A stretch of 17,304 bases of DNA from Peptoniphilus_A sp022767005 (GCF_050315115.1 NZ_JBNPOJ010000026.1:1-17304); one strand, 5' to 3'. Shown: positions 1-7,720, counted from the stretch's first letter. Notes: generated by a model not told the origin, from the sequence alone. Numbers and translations are program-made.

Positions 1-14
1 TATTATATTTTTAA

Positions 15-944
15 TTAATTTCTTTTAAAATTTCTCTTTAGCTCCTCATATTCCTTCATTATATTTTCGATTATTTCTCCTACGCTCTCGATTTTATTTA
101 GGTACTCAAATCCTTCACCTGCTAAAACAGATCCCCATTCTACATCACCATCTCTAACAGCCTTTTTCCCTGAACCACGAGCATATTTTTCAAATTCTTC
201 TTCCCCGAGATTATTAATTTCCACCTCTAAAAGTTTTTCTGCCAATTTATTTTTGTAACATCTTATGGGATGATTTGTTGTTACTCCCGTTACAATAGTA
301 TCTCTATCATTTGCTTCTATTAAAACTTTTTTAAATTTTTCGTGGACTGGTGCTTCCTTTGATAACAAAAATTTTGTTCCCATTTGCACACCACTTGCTC
401 CTAAAATTTCTGCCGCTAAAATATGTCTTCCCGTATAAATTCCGCCAGCAGATATTACGGGGATTTTCACAGAGTCGCAAATTTCAGGAAGAGCAGGAAA
501 AGTATTAAGTTTTCCAATATGTCCTCCTGCCTCTGCACCTTCAAATACGCAAGCAGTTGCTCCAAGACTTTCAACTCTTTGAGCCATTTTTTTATTTGCA
601 ATAATTGGAATTACCTTTAATTTGTTTTTTAACCAATAGTCAAAATACTTTTGAGGATTTCCAGCTCCACAAGTTATTATTTCAACGCCTTCTTCAACAA
701 CAACTTTATTTAGTTCTTCAATTTCTGGATGAATCATTACAAGATTTACACCAAAGGGTTTGTCAGTCATCTTTTTTATTTTTCTAATTTCATCTCTAAC
801 TTCATTGGGACTAAATCCACCAGTTGCAATCATGCCAAGACCACCGGCAATAGACACTGCACCAGCAAGCTCTGCTGTTGAAATATTTGCCATGGCACCC
901 TGAAAAATTGGATATTTTATATTTAAAATCTCATTAATTCTCAT
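15..944 (-). CDS. fabK: FabK-type enoyl-ACP reductase II (flavin-dependent, NMO/FabK family)
   Basis: The 309-residue protein is a full-length TIM-barrel flavoprotein of the nitronate monooxygenase/FabK family. FabK reduces enoyl-ACP in the last step of each fatty-acid elongation round, using FMN and NAD(P)H in the cytoplasm. The N-terminus (YPIFQGAMA, residues 11-19) and AGGLGMIA (33-40) fit the FMN-binding start of FabK. EGAEAGGHIG (135-144) carries the conserved His142 expected at the active site, and SAGGI (165-169) with GVQMGT (185-190) are phosphate-binding loops. The C-terminal half (KAVRDGD, GSVLAGE) resembles FabK more than plain nitronate monooxygenases. The ATG follows AGGAG with a 6-nt gap. 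It stands alone here, with no fab neighbour visible, although the left edge is close. A nitronate monooxygenase cannot be fully excluded. Confidence 0.82.
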   Translation of the reverse strand: MRINEILNIKYPIFQGAMANISTAELAGAVSIAGGLGMIATGGFSPNEVRDEIRKIKKMTDKPFGVNLVMIHPEIEELNKVVVEEGVEIITCGAGNPQKYFDYWLKNKLKVIPIIANKKMAQRVESLGATACVFEGAEAGGHIGKLNTFPALPEICDSVKIPVISAGGIYTGRHILAAEILGASGVQMGTKFLLSKEAPVHEKFKKVLIEANDRDTIVTGVTTNHPIRCYKNKLAEKLLEVEINNLGEEEFEKYARGSGKKAVRDGDVEWGSVLAGEGFEYLNKIESVGEIIENIMKEYEELKRNFKRN

Positions 945-965
945 AACTCACTCCTAATCTTTATT

Positions 966-983
966 TTAACTTATCTAAGTTAA
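966..983. promoter_or_regulatory. Perfect inverted repeat upstream of fabK, candidate operator
   Basis: TTAACTTATCTAAGTTAA has two perfect 8-bp arms separated by TC. It lies 22 bp before the fabK ATG on the minus strand, where a repressor would block transcription or initiation. Fatty-acid genes in Firmicutes are often controlled by FabT (MarR family) or FapR through such palindromes, but this sequence was not matched to either consensus. No convincing -35/-10 pair was found around it. Confidence 0.45.
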
Positions 984-1123
984 TGCTTTCTTTTTTTCTA
1001 TTTACCCAAAATTTTCTAAAAATTCTTGTCCCTTTATTAAAAATATAGAATCTTATCTTTATAACTTATAGTCCTTTTTTATGAAAAGAGACTCAATATT
1101 ATTGAGTTTAACAAAAATTGGCA

Positions 1124-1164
1124 TACAACAAAAAAGACCACAAAGAAATCTTCGTGATCTTTTA
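1124..1164 (-). terminator. Rho-independent terminator of gltS
   Basis: Read on the minus strand, AAAAGATCAC pairs with GTGGTCTTTT (one T-G wobble). The stem can be extended inward by GAAG/TTTC-type pairs, and a T-rich run follows. It starts about 17 bp after the gltS stop codon. A second small hairpin (ACTCAAT-ATT-ATTGAGT) lies just beyond at 1091-1107. Confidence 0.8.
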
Positions 1165-1180
1165 ATCATTATTAACTTAA

Positions 1181-2434
1181 TTATCTTAATGTTTGAGCAA
1201 CATTCAAGAATATTGTTATAAAGAATGAGTTGATAATATCAATTGCAAAAGCTCCTACCATAGGTAGTATAAAGTATGCTTTTGGTGATGGACCAAATCT
1301 TTCTGTGATTGAATCCATGTTTGCAAGTGCGTTATAAGTAGCACCCATACCAAATCCGCAAATACCACCTGATAAAACAGCTGCGTCATAATTTCTACCC
1401 ATAACCCAAAAGTTAATGAAGTAAGCATAGAATGCCATAAAGATTGTTTGTGCAAATAAGATAACTAGCATTGATCCTGCAACTTCTTTTAGGTCTAATA
1501 GGTTAATATCAATAAGTGCCATTACTAAAAATACGTTAAGTCCAACATCGCCACAAATAGAGTTGGCTCTGTCATCAACTGCCCATTTAGATCCCTTTTT
1601 ACCAATTGTATTTACAAAGATACCTGCAAGAATCATTGAAGTAACGTAAGCTGGTAAGCTTAGTGGCTTCCCTAAAACAGTTACATGTTCTTTTATAAAC
1701 ACTTGTAAAATTGCGCCTAAACCAACTGATACAAAGATAAGTCCTAAAACTTTAATAAAATCTAACGCTTCTAGTGGAACAACTTTTTTATAGTTTTCTC
1801 CGGAATTGTTTTTTTCTAGATTTTCAAGAACATCAATATCCTCGCCCATTTTTTCAATAGGACTAGCTAGATTGTGTTTTCTAATAAGTGTAGAACCAAT
1901 AGGACCACCAATTAATGAACCCATAATTACACCAAACGTAGCTGCAGCCATACCAAATGTTGATGCATTAACAAGACCTTCTTCTTCAAATGTTGTTCCC
2001 CAAGCACCTGCAGAACCGTGTCCACCTACCATTGTAACTGAACCGCAAATTAAGCCTAGAAGTGAATCTGCTCCTGTAGCTTTTGCAAGTACAAGTCCTA
2101 TTACGTCTTGGAAAATTACTAGAACTGTTGATACTAGAACAAATAATATGAAACCTTTTCCACCTTTTTTAAGTGTATCAAGGTCAGCTCCAACACCAAT
2201 TGATGTGAAGAATACCATCATAAATGGATCTTTTAATGTTTGATCAAATTCAAAAGTACAAACTCCACTAAGTTGTAATAAGAATCGAATTATTGCAAAA
2301 AGGAATCCTCCTATTACTGGTGCAGGCACACAAAATGTTTGAAAGAATTGGACTTTGCTTCTGATAAATTTACCTATGTAAAAAACTATGATTGCAAATC
2401 CAACAGTTTGCATGACATTAAATGATATATTCAT
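1181..2434 (-). CDS. gltS: Sodium/glutamate symporter GltS
   Basis: The 417-residue polytopic membrane protein belongs to the GltS (ESS) family, which imports L-glutamate with sodium. The length is close to the usual ~400 residues. The protein is almost entirely hydrophobic segments in two inverted halves. GGHGSAGAW (137-145) in the first half and GGICGFGMGATYNALANM in the second are the glycine-rich re-entrant signatures of the family, and NSICGDVGL is another conserved stretch. The ATG is preceded by a strong AAAGGAGGG site, and a consensus promoter lies at 2482-2510. It forms a single-gene unit with its own terminator. Imported glutamate is the substrate of the ProB-ProA pathway encoded about 5 kb away, though nothing in the sequence shows joint control. 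Confidence 0.93.
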   Translation of the reverse strand: MNISFNVMQTVGFAIIVFYIGKFIRSKVQFFQTFCVPAPVIGGFLFAIIRFLLQLSGVCTFEFDQTLKDPFMMVFFTSIGVGADLDTLKKGGKGFILFVLVSTVLVIFQDVIGLVLAKATGADSLLGLICGSVTMVGGHGSAGAWGTTFEEEGLVNASTFGMAAATFGVIMGSLIGGPIGSTLIRKHNLASPIEKMGEDIDVLENLEKNNSGENYKKVVPLEALDFIKVLGLIFVSVGLGAILQVFIKEHVTVLGKPLSLPAYVTSMILAGIFVNTIGKKGSKWAVDDRANSICGDVGLNVFLVMALIDINLLDLKEVAGSMLVILFAQTIFMAFYAYFINFWVMGRNYDAAVLSGGICGFGMGATYNALANMDSITERFGPSPKAYFILPMVGAFAIDIINSFFITIFLNVAQTLR

Positions 2435-2461
2435 TTAATCTCCCTCCTTTAATTAAATTTT

Positions 2462-2476
2462 TGTCTTTTTAAGACA
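2462..2476. promoter_or_regulatory. Palindrome at the gltS transcription start, candidate operator or 5' hairpin
   Basis: TGTCTTTTTAAGACA has perfect 6-bp arms around TTT. The expected start point of the gltS promoter is near 2475, so the palindrome would sit on the start site as DNA and at the very 5' end of the mRNA as a hairpin. It could bind a repressor or protect the transcript, and the sequence does not decide between these. Confidence 0.4.
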
Positions 2477-2481
2477 TTTCC

Positions 2482-2510
2482 ATTATAATAAAACCTTTTC
2501 TTTTTTGCAA
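2482..2510 (-). promoter_or_regulatory. Sigma-A-type promoter of gltS
   Basis: On the minus strand TTGCAA (2510-2505) and TATAAT (2487-2482) are separated by exactly 17 bp. The -10 is a perfect consensus match. The ribosome binding site follows about 30 bp downstream of the expected start. Confidence 0.8.
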
Positions 2511-2835
2511 GAGATTAAAGGCTAAATTTTATTTTGATATTAATTATTAGTGTTAATTTGATAAAATATATTTATGAATAACTCCTAAAAGAAGTAATTT
2601 CAAATAAAATTATATTTATCATATTAAAAATAGAAAAACTTGGTTAAAAATATAAAGCTTAACTAAAAATATCAAAAAAAGAGTATGCAAAGCTATTCAA
2701 AGAATTATAAGACTTCATATACAACTAGAACTAAAATTTGAAAATTTTAATTAGAAATTCAATATATTTTTATATATGTAAAATAAGTATTTATAAATAA
2801 AAGTATAGGTCTTTTTTTAATATAAGCAATAATGG
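2511..2835. other. AT-rich intergenic region with phased A-tracts, no gene seen
   Basis: This stretch separates the divergent gltS promoter and the response-regulator operon. I found no credible gene. An 18-codon ORF (2685-2741) lacks a convincing ribosome binding site. Three near-repeats of TTAAAAATA start at 2624, 2644 and 2663. With further A-runs at 2634-2638 and 2674-2680, the A-tracts recur at roughly one or two helical turns, a pattern that tends to bend DNA. It may be an upstream element of the regulator promoter, or simply compositional noise. Confidence 0.4.
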
Positions 2836-2841
2836 TATACT
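2833..2841 (+). promoter_or_regulatory. Extended -10 promoter of the two-component operon
   Basis: TGGTATACT is a TGn-extended -10 element. The expected -35 position holds only a T-run (2812-2818), which is typical of extended -10 promoters. Transcription would start near 2848, leaving a leader of about 27 nt before the TTG start codon. Confidence 0.55.
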
Positions 2842-2874
2842 ATATATAAATCTATAGTTGAGGTGGAAAATTCA

Positions 2875-3528
2875 TTGAAAAATATATTAATAATAGAGGA
2901 TGACAAACATCTAAATAAGGGCTTATCCATAGCTCTAGAAAAAAATTATGAAGTTATTCCTACATTTACTATAAGTGATGCCAAAAATTATATTGGTAAT
3001 TCTGATTTAATTTTATTGGATATGAACTTACCAGATGGGGACGGACTTGAAATAATAAAATATACAAGGAAGATTTCAACAATTCCAATAATTGTATTGT
3101 CAGCTATTGACTTAGAAGCCTATATCATCTCCGCAATTGAATTAGGTGCAGATGATTATTTAACTAAACCTTTTTCCTTAGGAATTCTTGAAGCTAAGAT
3201 AAAAAGAGCTTTTGAAAAAATCAACTCCGATGATTTAAGCATTTATAAAAAAGATGGACTTGATTTTAATTTCTCCGAGAATAAGTTCTCAGTTAATAAT
3301 GTTAATTTTGATTTAACAAGGACAGAAATTAAAATTCTATATGCATTAATAAAAAATAAAGGTCGTATTTTAAAAAAAGAAATACTATTTGATTTTGTTT
3401 GGGGATTTGACGATAAGTTTATAGATAAAAATACCCTTAGTGTAAATATTTCAAGAATTCGAACGAAACTAAAACCCTATGATCCAATAGAAACTGTATT
3501 TGGAGTTGGTTATAAATGGAATTATTAG
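2875..3528 (+). CDS. OmpR/PhoB-family response regulator
   Basis: The product is a cytoplasmic DNA-binding regulator of about 217 residues, with a receiver domain (about 1-115) and an OmpR-type winged helix (about 130-217). The acidic pair is in ILIIEDD (residues 5-11) and the phospho-acceptor is Asp49 in LLDMNLPDGDG. The switch residue is the Ser in VLSAI and the conserved Lys is in LTKPF. The C-terminus (TRTEIKILYALIK, then a GVGYKW ending) is standard. I chose TTG at 2875: it has GAGGTGG 8 nt upstream and gives the usual MKNILIIEDD start. GTG at 2863 lies inside that ribosome binding site. The gene overlaps the kinase gene by 13 nt. The target is probably the GTAAG-repeat promoter of the downstream ABC transporter. 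Confidence 0.9.
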   Translation: MKNILIIEDDKHLNKGLSIALEKNYEVIPTFTISDAKNYIGNSDLILLDMNLPDGDGLEIIKYTRKISTIPIIVLSAIDLEAYIISAIELGADDYLTKPFSLGILEAKIKRAFEKINSDDLSIYKKDGLDFNFSENKFSVNNVNFDLTRTEIKILYALIKNKGRILKKEILFDFVWGFDDKFIDKNTLSVNISRIRTKLKPYDPIETVFGVGYKWNY

Positions 3529-4388
3529 TTATAATTTTGGCTATTATTGTTGCCATACTTGCCTTTAAATATATAAATTTAAGTAAACAAATGTGTAATT
3601 TCTCAAACTATATTGATGATGCAATAGATGGAAATTTAGAAATTTCAGATTTTGATGAAAAAGAATTATCCAAGATAAAATCAAAACTTGTAAAATTTTT
3701 ATATGCAAATCAAGTGAAGGAGTCTAAGTTAAATACAGAAAAGAATAAAACTAAAGATTTAATAGCAGATATTTCTCATCAAACTAGGACACCTATTACT
3801 AACCTTTCTCTTTATATTAGTTTATTAGAACAGAATCAAAAAGAAGAATACATAGAGATCATTAAGTACGAATTGGATAAACTTAAATTTTTAATTGATA
3901 ATTTAGTAAAATCATCAAGGCTTGAATCAGATATTATTGTTTTGCAAAAATCTCAATATAATTTATCTGACTTAGTAAGTGATGTTTTAAAAGAATTTAA
4001 AGATCCTTTATTAAATAAAAATATTAAAATTTACTTTGAAAAACATAATTGCATTTTTAATATGGATGAAAGGTGGATTAAAGAAGCTATTCACAATTTA
4101 ATTGATAATGCAATAAAATACTCATCCGAAAATTCTACTATAAATATATCTGTATATAAATCTTATTTAAATTATAATTTAGATATAGAAAACTCATGCC
4201 AAGTAATTATAGAAGAAGATTTACCTAAAATCTTTGAAAGATTTTATAGAGGTAAAAATTCACTTGCTAAGGATGGATTGGGATTGGGATTATTTATTGT
4301 AAGAGAAATTATAGAAAAACATAATGGAAAATTAATAGCATCTTTAAATGAGAATAAAATAAAATTTATGATAGACTTCCCCTTATGA
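3516..4388 (+). CDS. Sensor histidine kinase with one N-terminal membrane segment
   Basis: The 290-residue protein is a membrane-bound kinase partner of the preceding regulator. A single hydrophobic segment covers about residues 2-21. There is no room for an extracellular sensor domain, so it may sense within the membrane or through the transporter, as proposed for BceS-type kinases. His88 in DISHQTRTP is the phosphorylated residue. The N box is HNLIDNAIKYS (193-203), the F box IFERFYRG (239-246) and the G2 box GLGLGLF (254-260). The usual DxGxG of the G1 box is missing: the matching segment reads DIENSCQ (223-229). The start lies inside the regulator gene, so translation is probably coupled. 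A terminator hairpin overlaps the stop codon. Confidence 0.9.
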   Translation: MELLVIILAIIVAILAFKYINLSKQMCNFSNYIDDAIDGNLEISDFDEKELSKIKSKLVKFLYANQVKESKLNTEKNKTKDLIADISHQTRTPITNLSLYISLLEQNQKEEYIEIIKYELDKLKFLIDNLVKSSRLESDIIVLQKSQYNLSDLVSDVLKEFKDPLLNKNIKIYFEKHNCIFNMDERWIKEAIHNLIDNAIKYSSENSTINISVYKSYLNYNLDIENSCQVIIEEDLPKIFERFYRGKNSLAKDGLGLGLFIVREIIEKHNGKLIASLNENKIKFMIDFPL

Positions 4389-4400
4389 GAAGTCTTTTTT
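4373..4400 (+). terminator. Likely terminator at the end of the kinase gene
   Basis: AGACTTC (4373-4379) pairs with GAAGTCT (4389-4395), and a T6 run ends at 4400. The stem spans the kinase stop codon. It would separate the regulator/kinase transcript from the transporter transcript, or attenuate readthrough between them. Confidence 0.6.
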
Positions 4401-4455
4401 CTTACAAAACTGTAAGCAGTTTCGTAAGTAATTTGTAAGATTAGTTTGCTATTCT
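4401..4455 (+). promoter_or_regulatory. Transporter promoter with response-regulator-like direct repeats
   Basis: Three NGTAAG units start at 4411, 4423 and 4434, spaced 12 and 11 bp, about one helical turn each. The first also forms a perfect palindrome with CTTACA (4401-4406; CTTACA-AAAC-TGTAAG). A TGn-extended -10, TGCTATTCT, ends at 4455. The -35 position is not a consensus match and is covered by the repeats. OmpR-family regulators commonly bind tandem repeats in this place to recruit polymerase, so the adjacent response regulator is the natural candidate. The binding assignment is inference. Confidence 0.7.
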
Positions 4456-4475
4456 TATAGAAAGAGGTGATTTAT

Positions 4476-5147
4476 ATGCTAAAAGTAGAAAATTTAAAAA
4501 AATATTATAAAACAAAGGATGTAGAGGTTAAAGCCCTTGATGGAATTTCTTTTAATGTATCAAAGGGAGAATTTATTTCTATTATTGGAGCATCTGGCTC
4601 TGGAAAGTCGACCTTATTACATTTGATAGGAGGACTTGATTATCCTACAAGCGGAAGAGTTTTAATTGACAACACAGACATTTATAAATTAAAAGACGAT
4701 GAGAGATCCATTTTTAGAAGAAGGAATATAGGTTTTGTATTTCAATCCTATAATCTACTACCTATGTTAAATGTTTACGAGAACATAATTATTCCCTTTG
4801 GCATTGATGGCAATAAGGTGGATAAAAAATATGTAGACCTTATTGTAAATGTCCTTGAAATAAAAGAGCAAGTAAATAAAATGCCCAATGAACTATCGGG
4901 AGGTCAACAACAAAGGGTTGCCATAGCAAGAGCTTTGGTTACTAAACCATCCCTTATTTTAGCTGATGAACTTACAGGAAACCTAGATTCAAAATCTTCA
5001 TCCCAAGTTGTATATCTTTTAAAGAAAATTAATAAAGAACTGGGAAATACAATACTTATTATAACTCATGACGACTCAGTTGCCCAAGCTGCAAATAAAC
5101 TTATAAGAATTGAAGATGGAAAATTGGTGATGAATAATGAAAGTTAA
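4476..5147 (+). CDS. MacB/LolD-type ABC transporter ATP-binding protein
   Basis: The product is a 223-residue cytoplasmic ATPase that pairs with the FtsX-type permease encoded next. Walker A is GASGSGKST (38-46), the Q-loop Gln is about residue 90 in VFQSYNLLP, the signature is LSGGQQQR (140-147), Walker B is LILADE (160-165) and the switch His is about 198 in ITHDD. The Walker B stretch continues LTGNLDS, whereas most family members have PTGNLDS. Transporters of this class handle antimicrobial peptides, bacitracin, lipoproteins or mechanical release at the envelope, and the substrate cannot be read from this sequence. The ATG at 4476 has GAGGTGA 5 nt upstream. A GTG at 4467 lies inside that site and is not a credible start. 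The gene overlaps the permease gene by 11 nt. Confidence 0.93.
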   Translation: MLKVENLKKYYKTKDVEVKALDGISFNVSKGEFISIIGASGSGKSTLLHLIGGLDYPTSGRVLIDNTDIYKLKDDERSIFRRRNIGFVFQSYNLLPMLNVYENIIIPFGIDGNKVDKKYVDLIVNVLEIKEQVNKMPNELSGGQQQRVAIARALVTKPSLILADELTGNLDSKSSSQVVYLLKKINKELGNTILIITHDDSVAQAANKLIRIEDGKLVMNNES

Positions 5148-7629
5148 AAATAAAATTTATATAAAAAATTTAGCAAAAAAAATTCTAAACGCTAATAAAA
5201 ATAGAAAAAATATCTTATTATTATCAATAGCCTTAACTTCAATTTTATTTACAAGCTTGTTTTCAGTTATTTTGGGACTTAGTAAAAGCATGGAACTTCA
5301 AACGATGAAAACTATAGGTACAACAAGCCACGGATCATTTAAAGAAGTTTCTGATAAGGACATAGAAATTTTATCTAAGGATAAGGAGATAAAAGAGTTT
5401 TCAATTAGAAAAAAGATAGGAATATTAGATAATAATAAAATATCAGCAGAACTTTCATATGTAGATAAAAAGAATTACGACTGGTCCCTAATGGATAATA
5501 TAAAAGGAAAAATACCCGAAAAGAAAAATGAAGTTTTCATTGATATATCTACTGCTAAAAAACTTGGATACAATGGTGAAATTGGAGAAAAAATAAAAAT
5601 CCCCTTTAATATTGAAAAACCTTATACTGGAGAAGTTATAGAAAAGAAAAAGGATGATTTTGTTATATCTGGAACTTTTCAGAACCCTATTGATTCAAAT
5701 GTTGGAGTCGGTCAAATTTATTTATCGAAAGCTTATGCAGATACATTAAATCTTCCATATAAAATAAATGATATGGATGTTATGCTTAAAAATTCTTTTA
5801 ATATAAAGAATAAACTTATAAAAATAGCCGAGAGAAAGGGCTATAAAGTTGTAGATAGTCCAGGAAATTTATCTGATAAAGAAGTAAGAATTGGAGTTAA
5901 CTTCGCCTACATTTTATCAGGAAGTAAAAACTTTGACTTTACTAATTTTTTACCTGCCTTGGTTTTATTAGCCTTGGTTATGATTGCAGGATTTTTAATT
6001 ATAAACAATATTTTTAAAATATCTATAAATGAAGACATAAAACTTCTTGGATTACTTAAAACAATAGGGATGACAAAAGTTCAAATTAAGAAACTCGTAC
6101 ATTTAGAGTCCTTTATAGTTTCTATTCCTTCAATAGTAGCTGGAAATATACTTGGACTTTCTATTGGAAAAATTATTTTAAATAAAATATTTTCAAATAA
6201 TATGATGCTAACATATATAAAGCTGTCTATTGTTAATGTAGTACTCATTATTGTTTTTTCAACGATATTTACTTTGTTAACTGTCTTTTTATCTGTAATG
6301 AGTCCTGCAAAATACGCATCTAAAATCTCACCTATAGATGCCAGTAGATATAACGAAATCCAAATAAAAAAGAAATATAAAAGTAATTCTATTTCACTTG
6401 GAAAACTTGCTAGAAGACAGATATTCTCTAATAAATTCAGATATATATCAATTGTTCTTTCTATGAGTTTAGCCGCTGTTATTTTAAATAGTGTTTTAAC
6501 TTACACGGGAAACATTGATTTAAAAAAAGGGCTTTCAGATGTTATTGTAACTGATTATAATATAGCAAGTCCAAAATATTTTAGATATATGTATCTAGGA
6601 AAAGAAAATAGCATTTCTAATAAGATTATTGAAGAAATAAAAAAGCAAAAAGGTTTTAATGGCGGAGGAGCTTTATATTATTATGGATATGAGTATTCTT
6701 ATCCAGATATAAAAATAGAAAACCAAAAAATATCTCCAACTCTTTTTGGAATTGATGACTATCTTATAAACAAACAACAATTTATTCAAGGAGAATTTGA
6801 TGCAGAAAAATGGAAAACTGGAAATTATGTTATTATTGGTGAAAGAGCAAATAATACATCCTACTATCAAATTGGCGATAAACTTACTCTCAATGCAAAA
6901 AATAAAATAAAAGAAGTCCAAGTAATGGCTAAAATTGATTATAATTTTTCAAATGGTTTGAGATATTTTCCTATAATCCATGAAAATATAGAAGATGATA
7001 CTAGTCCTATTTTATCATTAGAGTATATTTATATGCCTACTTTTTTATATAAGGAACTTACAAATGATAGGAGCATTATGTCTTATGGTTTTGATATAGA
7101 AAAAAGTGAAAGAAAAAGTTTTGATAAACTGTTAAAATCTTTAGAAAATGATCCAGACTTCGCCTATGACTCAAGAGACCTTCAAATAAAATCCTTTAAA
7201 GATTTTAAAAACCTTATAGAGTTTGTGGGATATAGCCTATCCTTAGTATTATTTTTAATTTCTTCGATGAACTTTATTAACATTATAGCCACAGAAACTA
7301 TTAAAAATATGGTTAACTTATCTATACTTGAAGCAATAGGAATGACCAAGAAAAAAATAAAATCCTATCTAGTGAAAAAGAATTTAATTTATTCTCTGTC
7401 AAGTTTAATATTTTCTGTCATAGTAATGCTACTTGTAAATCAATTTATCTTAAAAAACTTCATAAAATCAACTAAGTGGACTTCATTTAAATTTACAATT
7501 ATTCCACTATTAATTGTGAACATTGTAAATATAATAATAGGAATACTATTCACTAGGGAATTTTATGAAAACCACAGTAATAATAGCCTAGTTGATAGGA
7601 TAAGGAATTTGGATAATGAAAAAAAATAA
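5137..7629 (+). CDS. FtsX/MacB-type ABC transporter permease, two-domain, 8 TM
   Basis: The 830-residue membrane protein has two FtsX-like halves. TM1 is at about 25-48, a large extracytoplasmic domain spans about 50-268, and TM2-4 lie at about 269-295, 323-348 and 363-390. The second half begins with an amphipathic ARRQIFSNKFRY motif. TM5 follows at about 436-455, then a second extracytoplasmic domain (about 456-690) and TM6-8 (about 692-718, 747-772, 785-811). IGMTK occurs in both halves at the same place after a helix, supporting internal duplication. BceB-type exporters instead have ten segments and one large loop, so this is a related but different architecture. It partners with the upstream ATPase and probably exports or extracts an envelope-active compound. 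The start overlaps the ATPase gene and has a modest GGTGAT site. Confidence 0.88.
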   Translation: MKVKNKIYIKNLAKKILNANKNRKNILLLSIALTSILFTSLFSVILGLSKSMELQTMKTIGTTSHGSFKEVSDKDIEILSKDKEIKEFSIRKKIGILDNNKISAELSYVDKKNYDWSLMDNIKGKIPEKKNEVFIDISTAKKLGYNGEIGEKIKIPFNIEKPYTGEVIEKKKDDFVISGTFQNPIDSNVGVGQIYLSKAYADTLNLPYKINDMDVMLKNSFNIKNKLIKIAERKGYKVVDSPGNLSDKEVRIGVNFAYILSGSKNFDFTNFLPALVLLALVMIAGFLIINNIFKISINEDIKLLGLLKTIGMTKVQIKKLVHLESFIVSIPSIVAGNILGLSIGKIILNKIFSNNMMLTYIKLSIVNVVLIIVFSTIFTLLTVFLSVMSPAKYASKISPIDASRYNEIQIKKKYKSNSISLGKLARRQIFSNKFRYISIVLSMSLAAVILNSVLTYTGNIDLKKGLSDVIVTDYNIASPKYFRYMYLGKENSISNKIIEEIKKQKGFNGGGALYYYGYEYSYPDIKIENQKISPTLFGIDDYLINKQQFIQGEFDAEKWKTGNYVIIGERANNTSYYQIGDKLTLNAKNKIKEVQVMAKIDYNFSNGLRYFPIIHENIEDDTSPILSLEYIYMPTFLYKELTNDRSIMSYGFDIEKSERKSFDKLLKSLENDPDFAYDSRDLQIKSFKDFKNLIEFVGYSLSLVLFLISSMNFINIIATETIKNMVNLSILEAIGMTKKKIKSYLVKKNLIYSLSSLIFSVIVMLLVNQFILKNFIKSTKWTSFKFTIIPLLIVNIVNIIIGILFTREFYENHSNNSLVDRIRNLDNEKK

Positions 7630-7687
7630 TAAATTTATCATATTAAATTTGTTATTAGTTTTAATACTTCCAAGCTATATTATATAG
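7616..7687 (+). CDS. 23-residue hydrophobic peptide ORF overlapping the permease gene end
   Basis: An ATG at 7616, with AAGGA 9 nt upstream, opens a 23-codon frame that overlaps the last 14 nt of the permease gene and ends at TAG 7687. The peptide begins MKKNNK and continues with a hydrophobic stretch (FIILNLLLVLILP), like a signal peptide or a single membrane helix. Related operons, such as B. subtilis yxdLM-yxeA, end with a small secreted protein at this position. This may therefore be the truncated start of such a gene, or a genuine membrane micropeptide. Downstream codons in the same frame hit further stops at once. Expression is not shown, and existence as a functional gene is uncertain. 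Confidence 0.45.
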   Translation: MKKNNKFIILNLLLVLILPSYII

Positions 7688-7720
7688 TTTATAGGCATAT
7701 AAGGAATTTTTTATAAAATT

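Noticed and set aside
1806..2243. 145-codon open frame on the plus strand opposite gltS
   Set aside because: It lies wholly antisense to a clear membrane transporter gene, has no recognisable motif, and is best explained as a codon-usage shadow. The same holds for the other antisense frames over fabK, proA, nfn and nrdD.
2685..2741. 18-codon ORF in the gltS/regulator gap
   Set aside because: Only a weak A-rich sequence precedes it, there is no promoter, and frames of this length are expected by chance in DNA of this composition.
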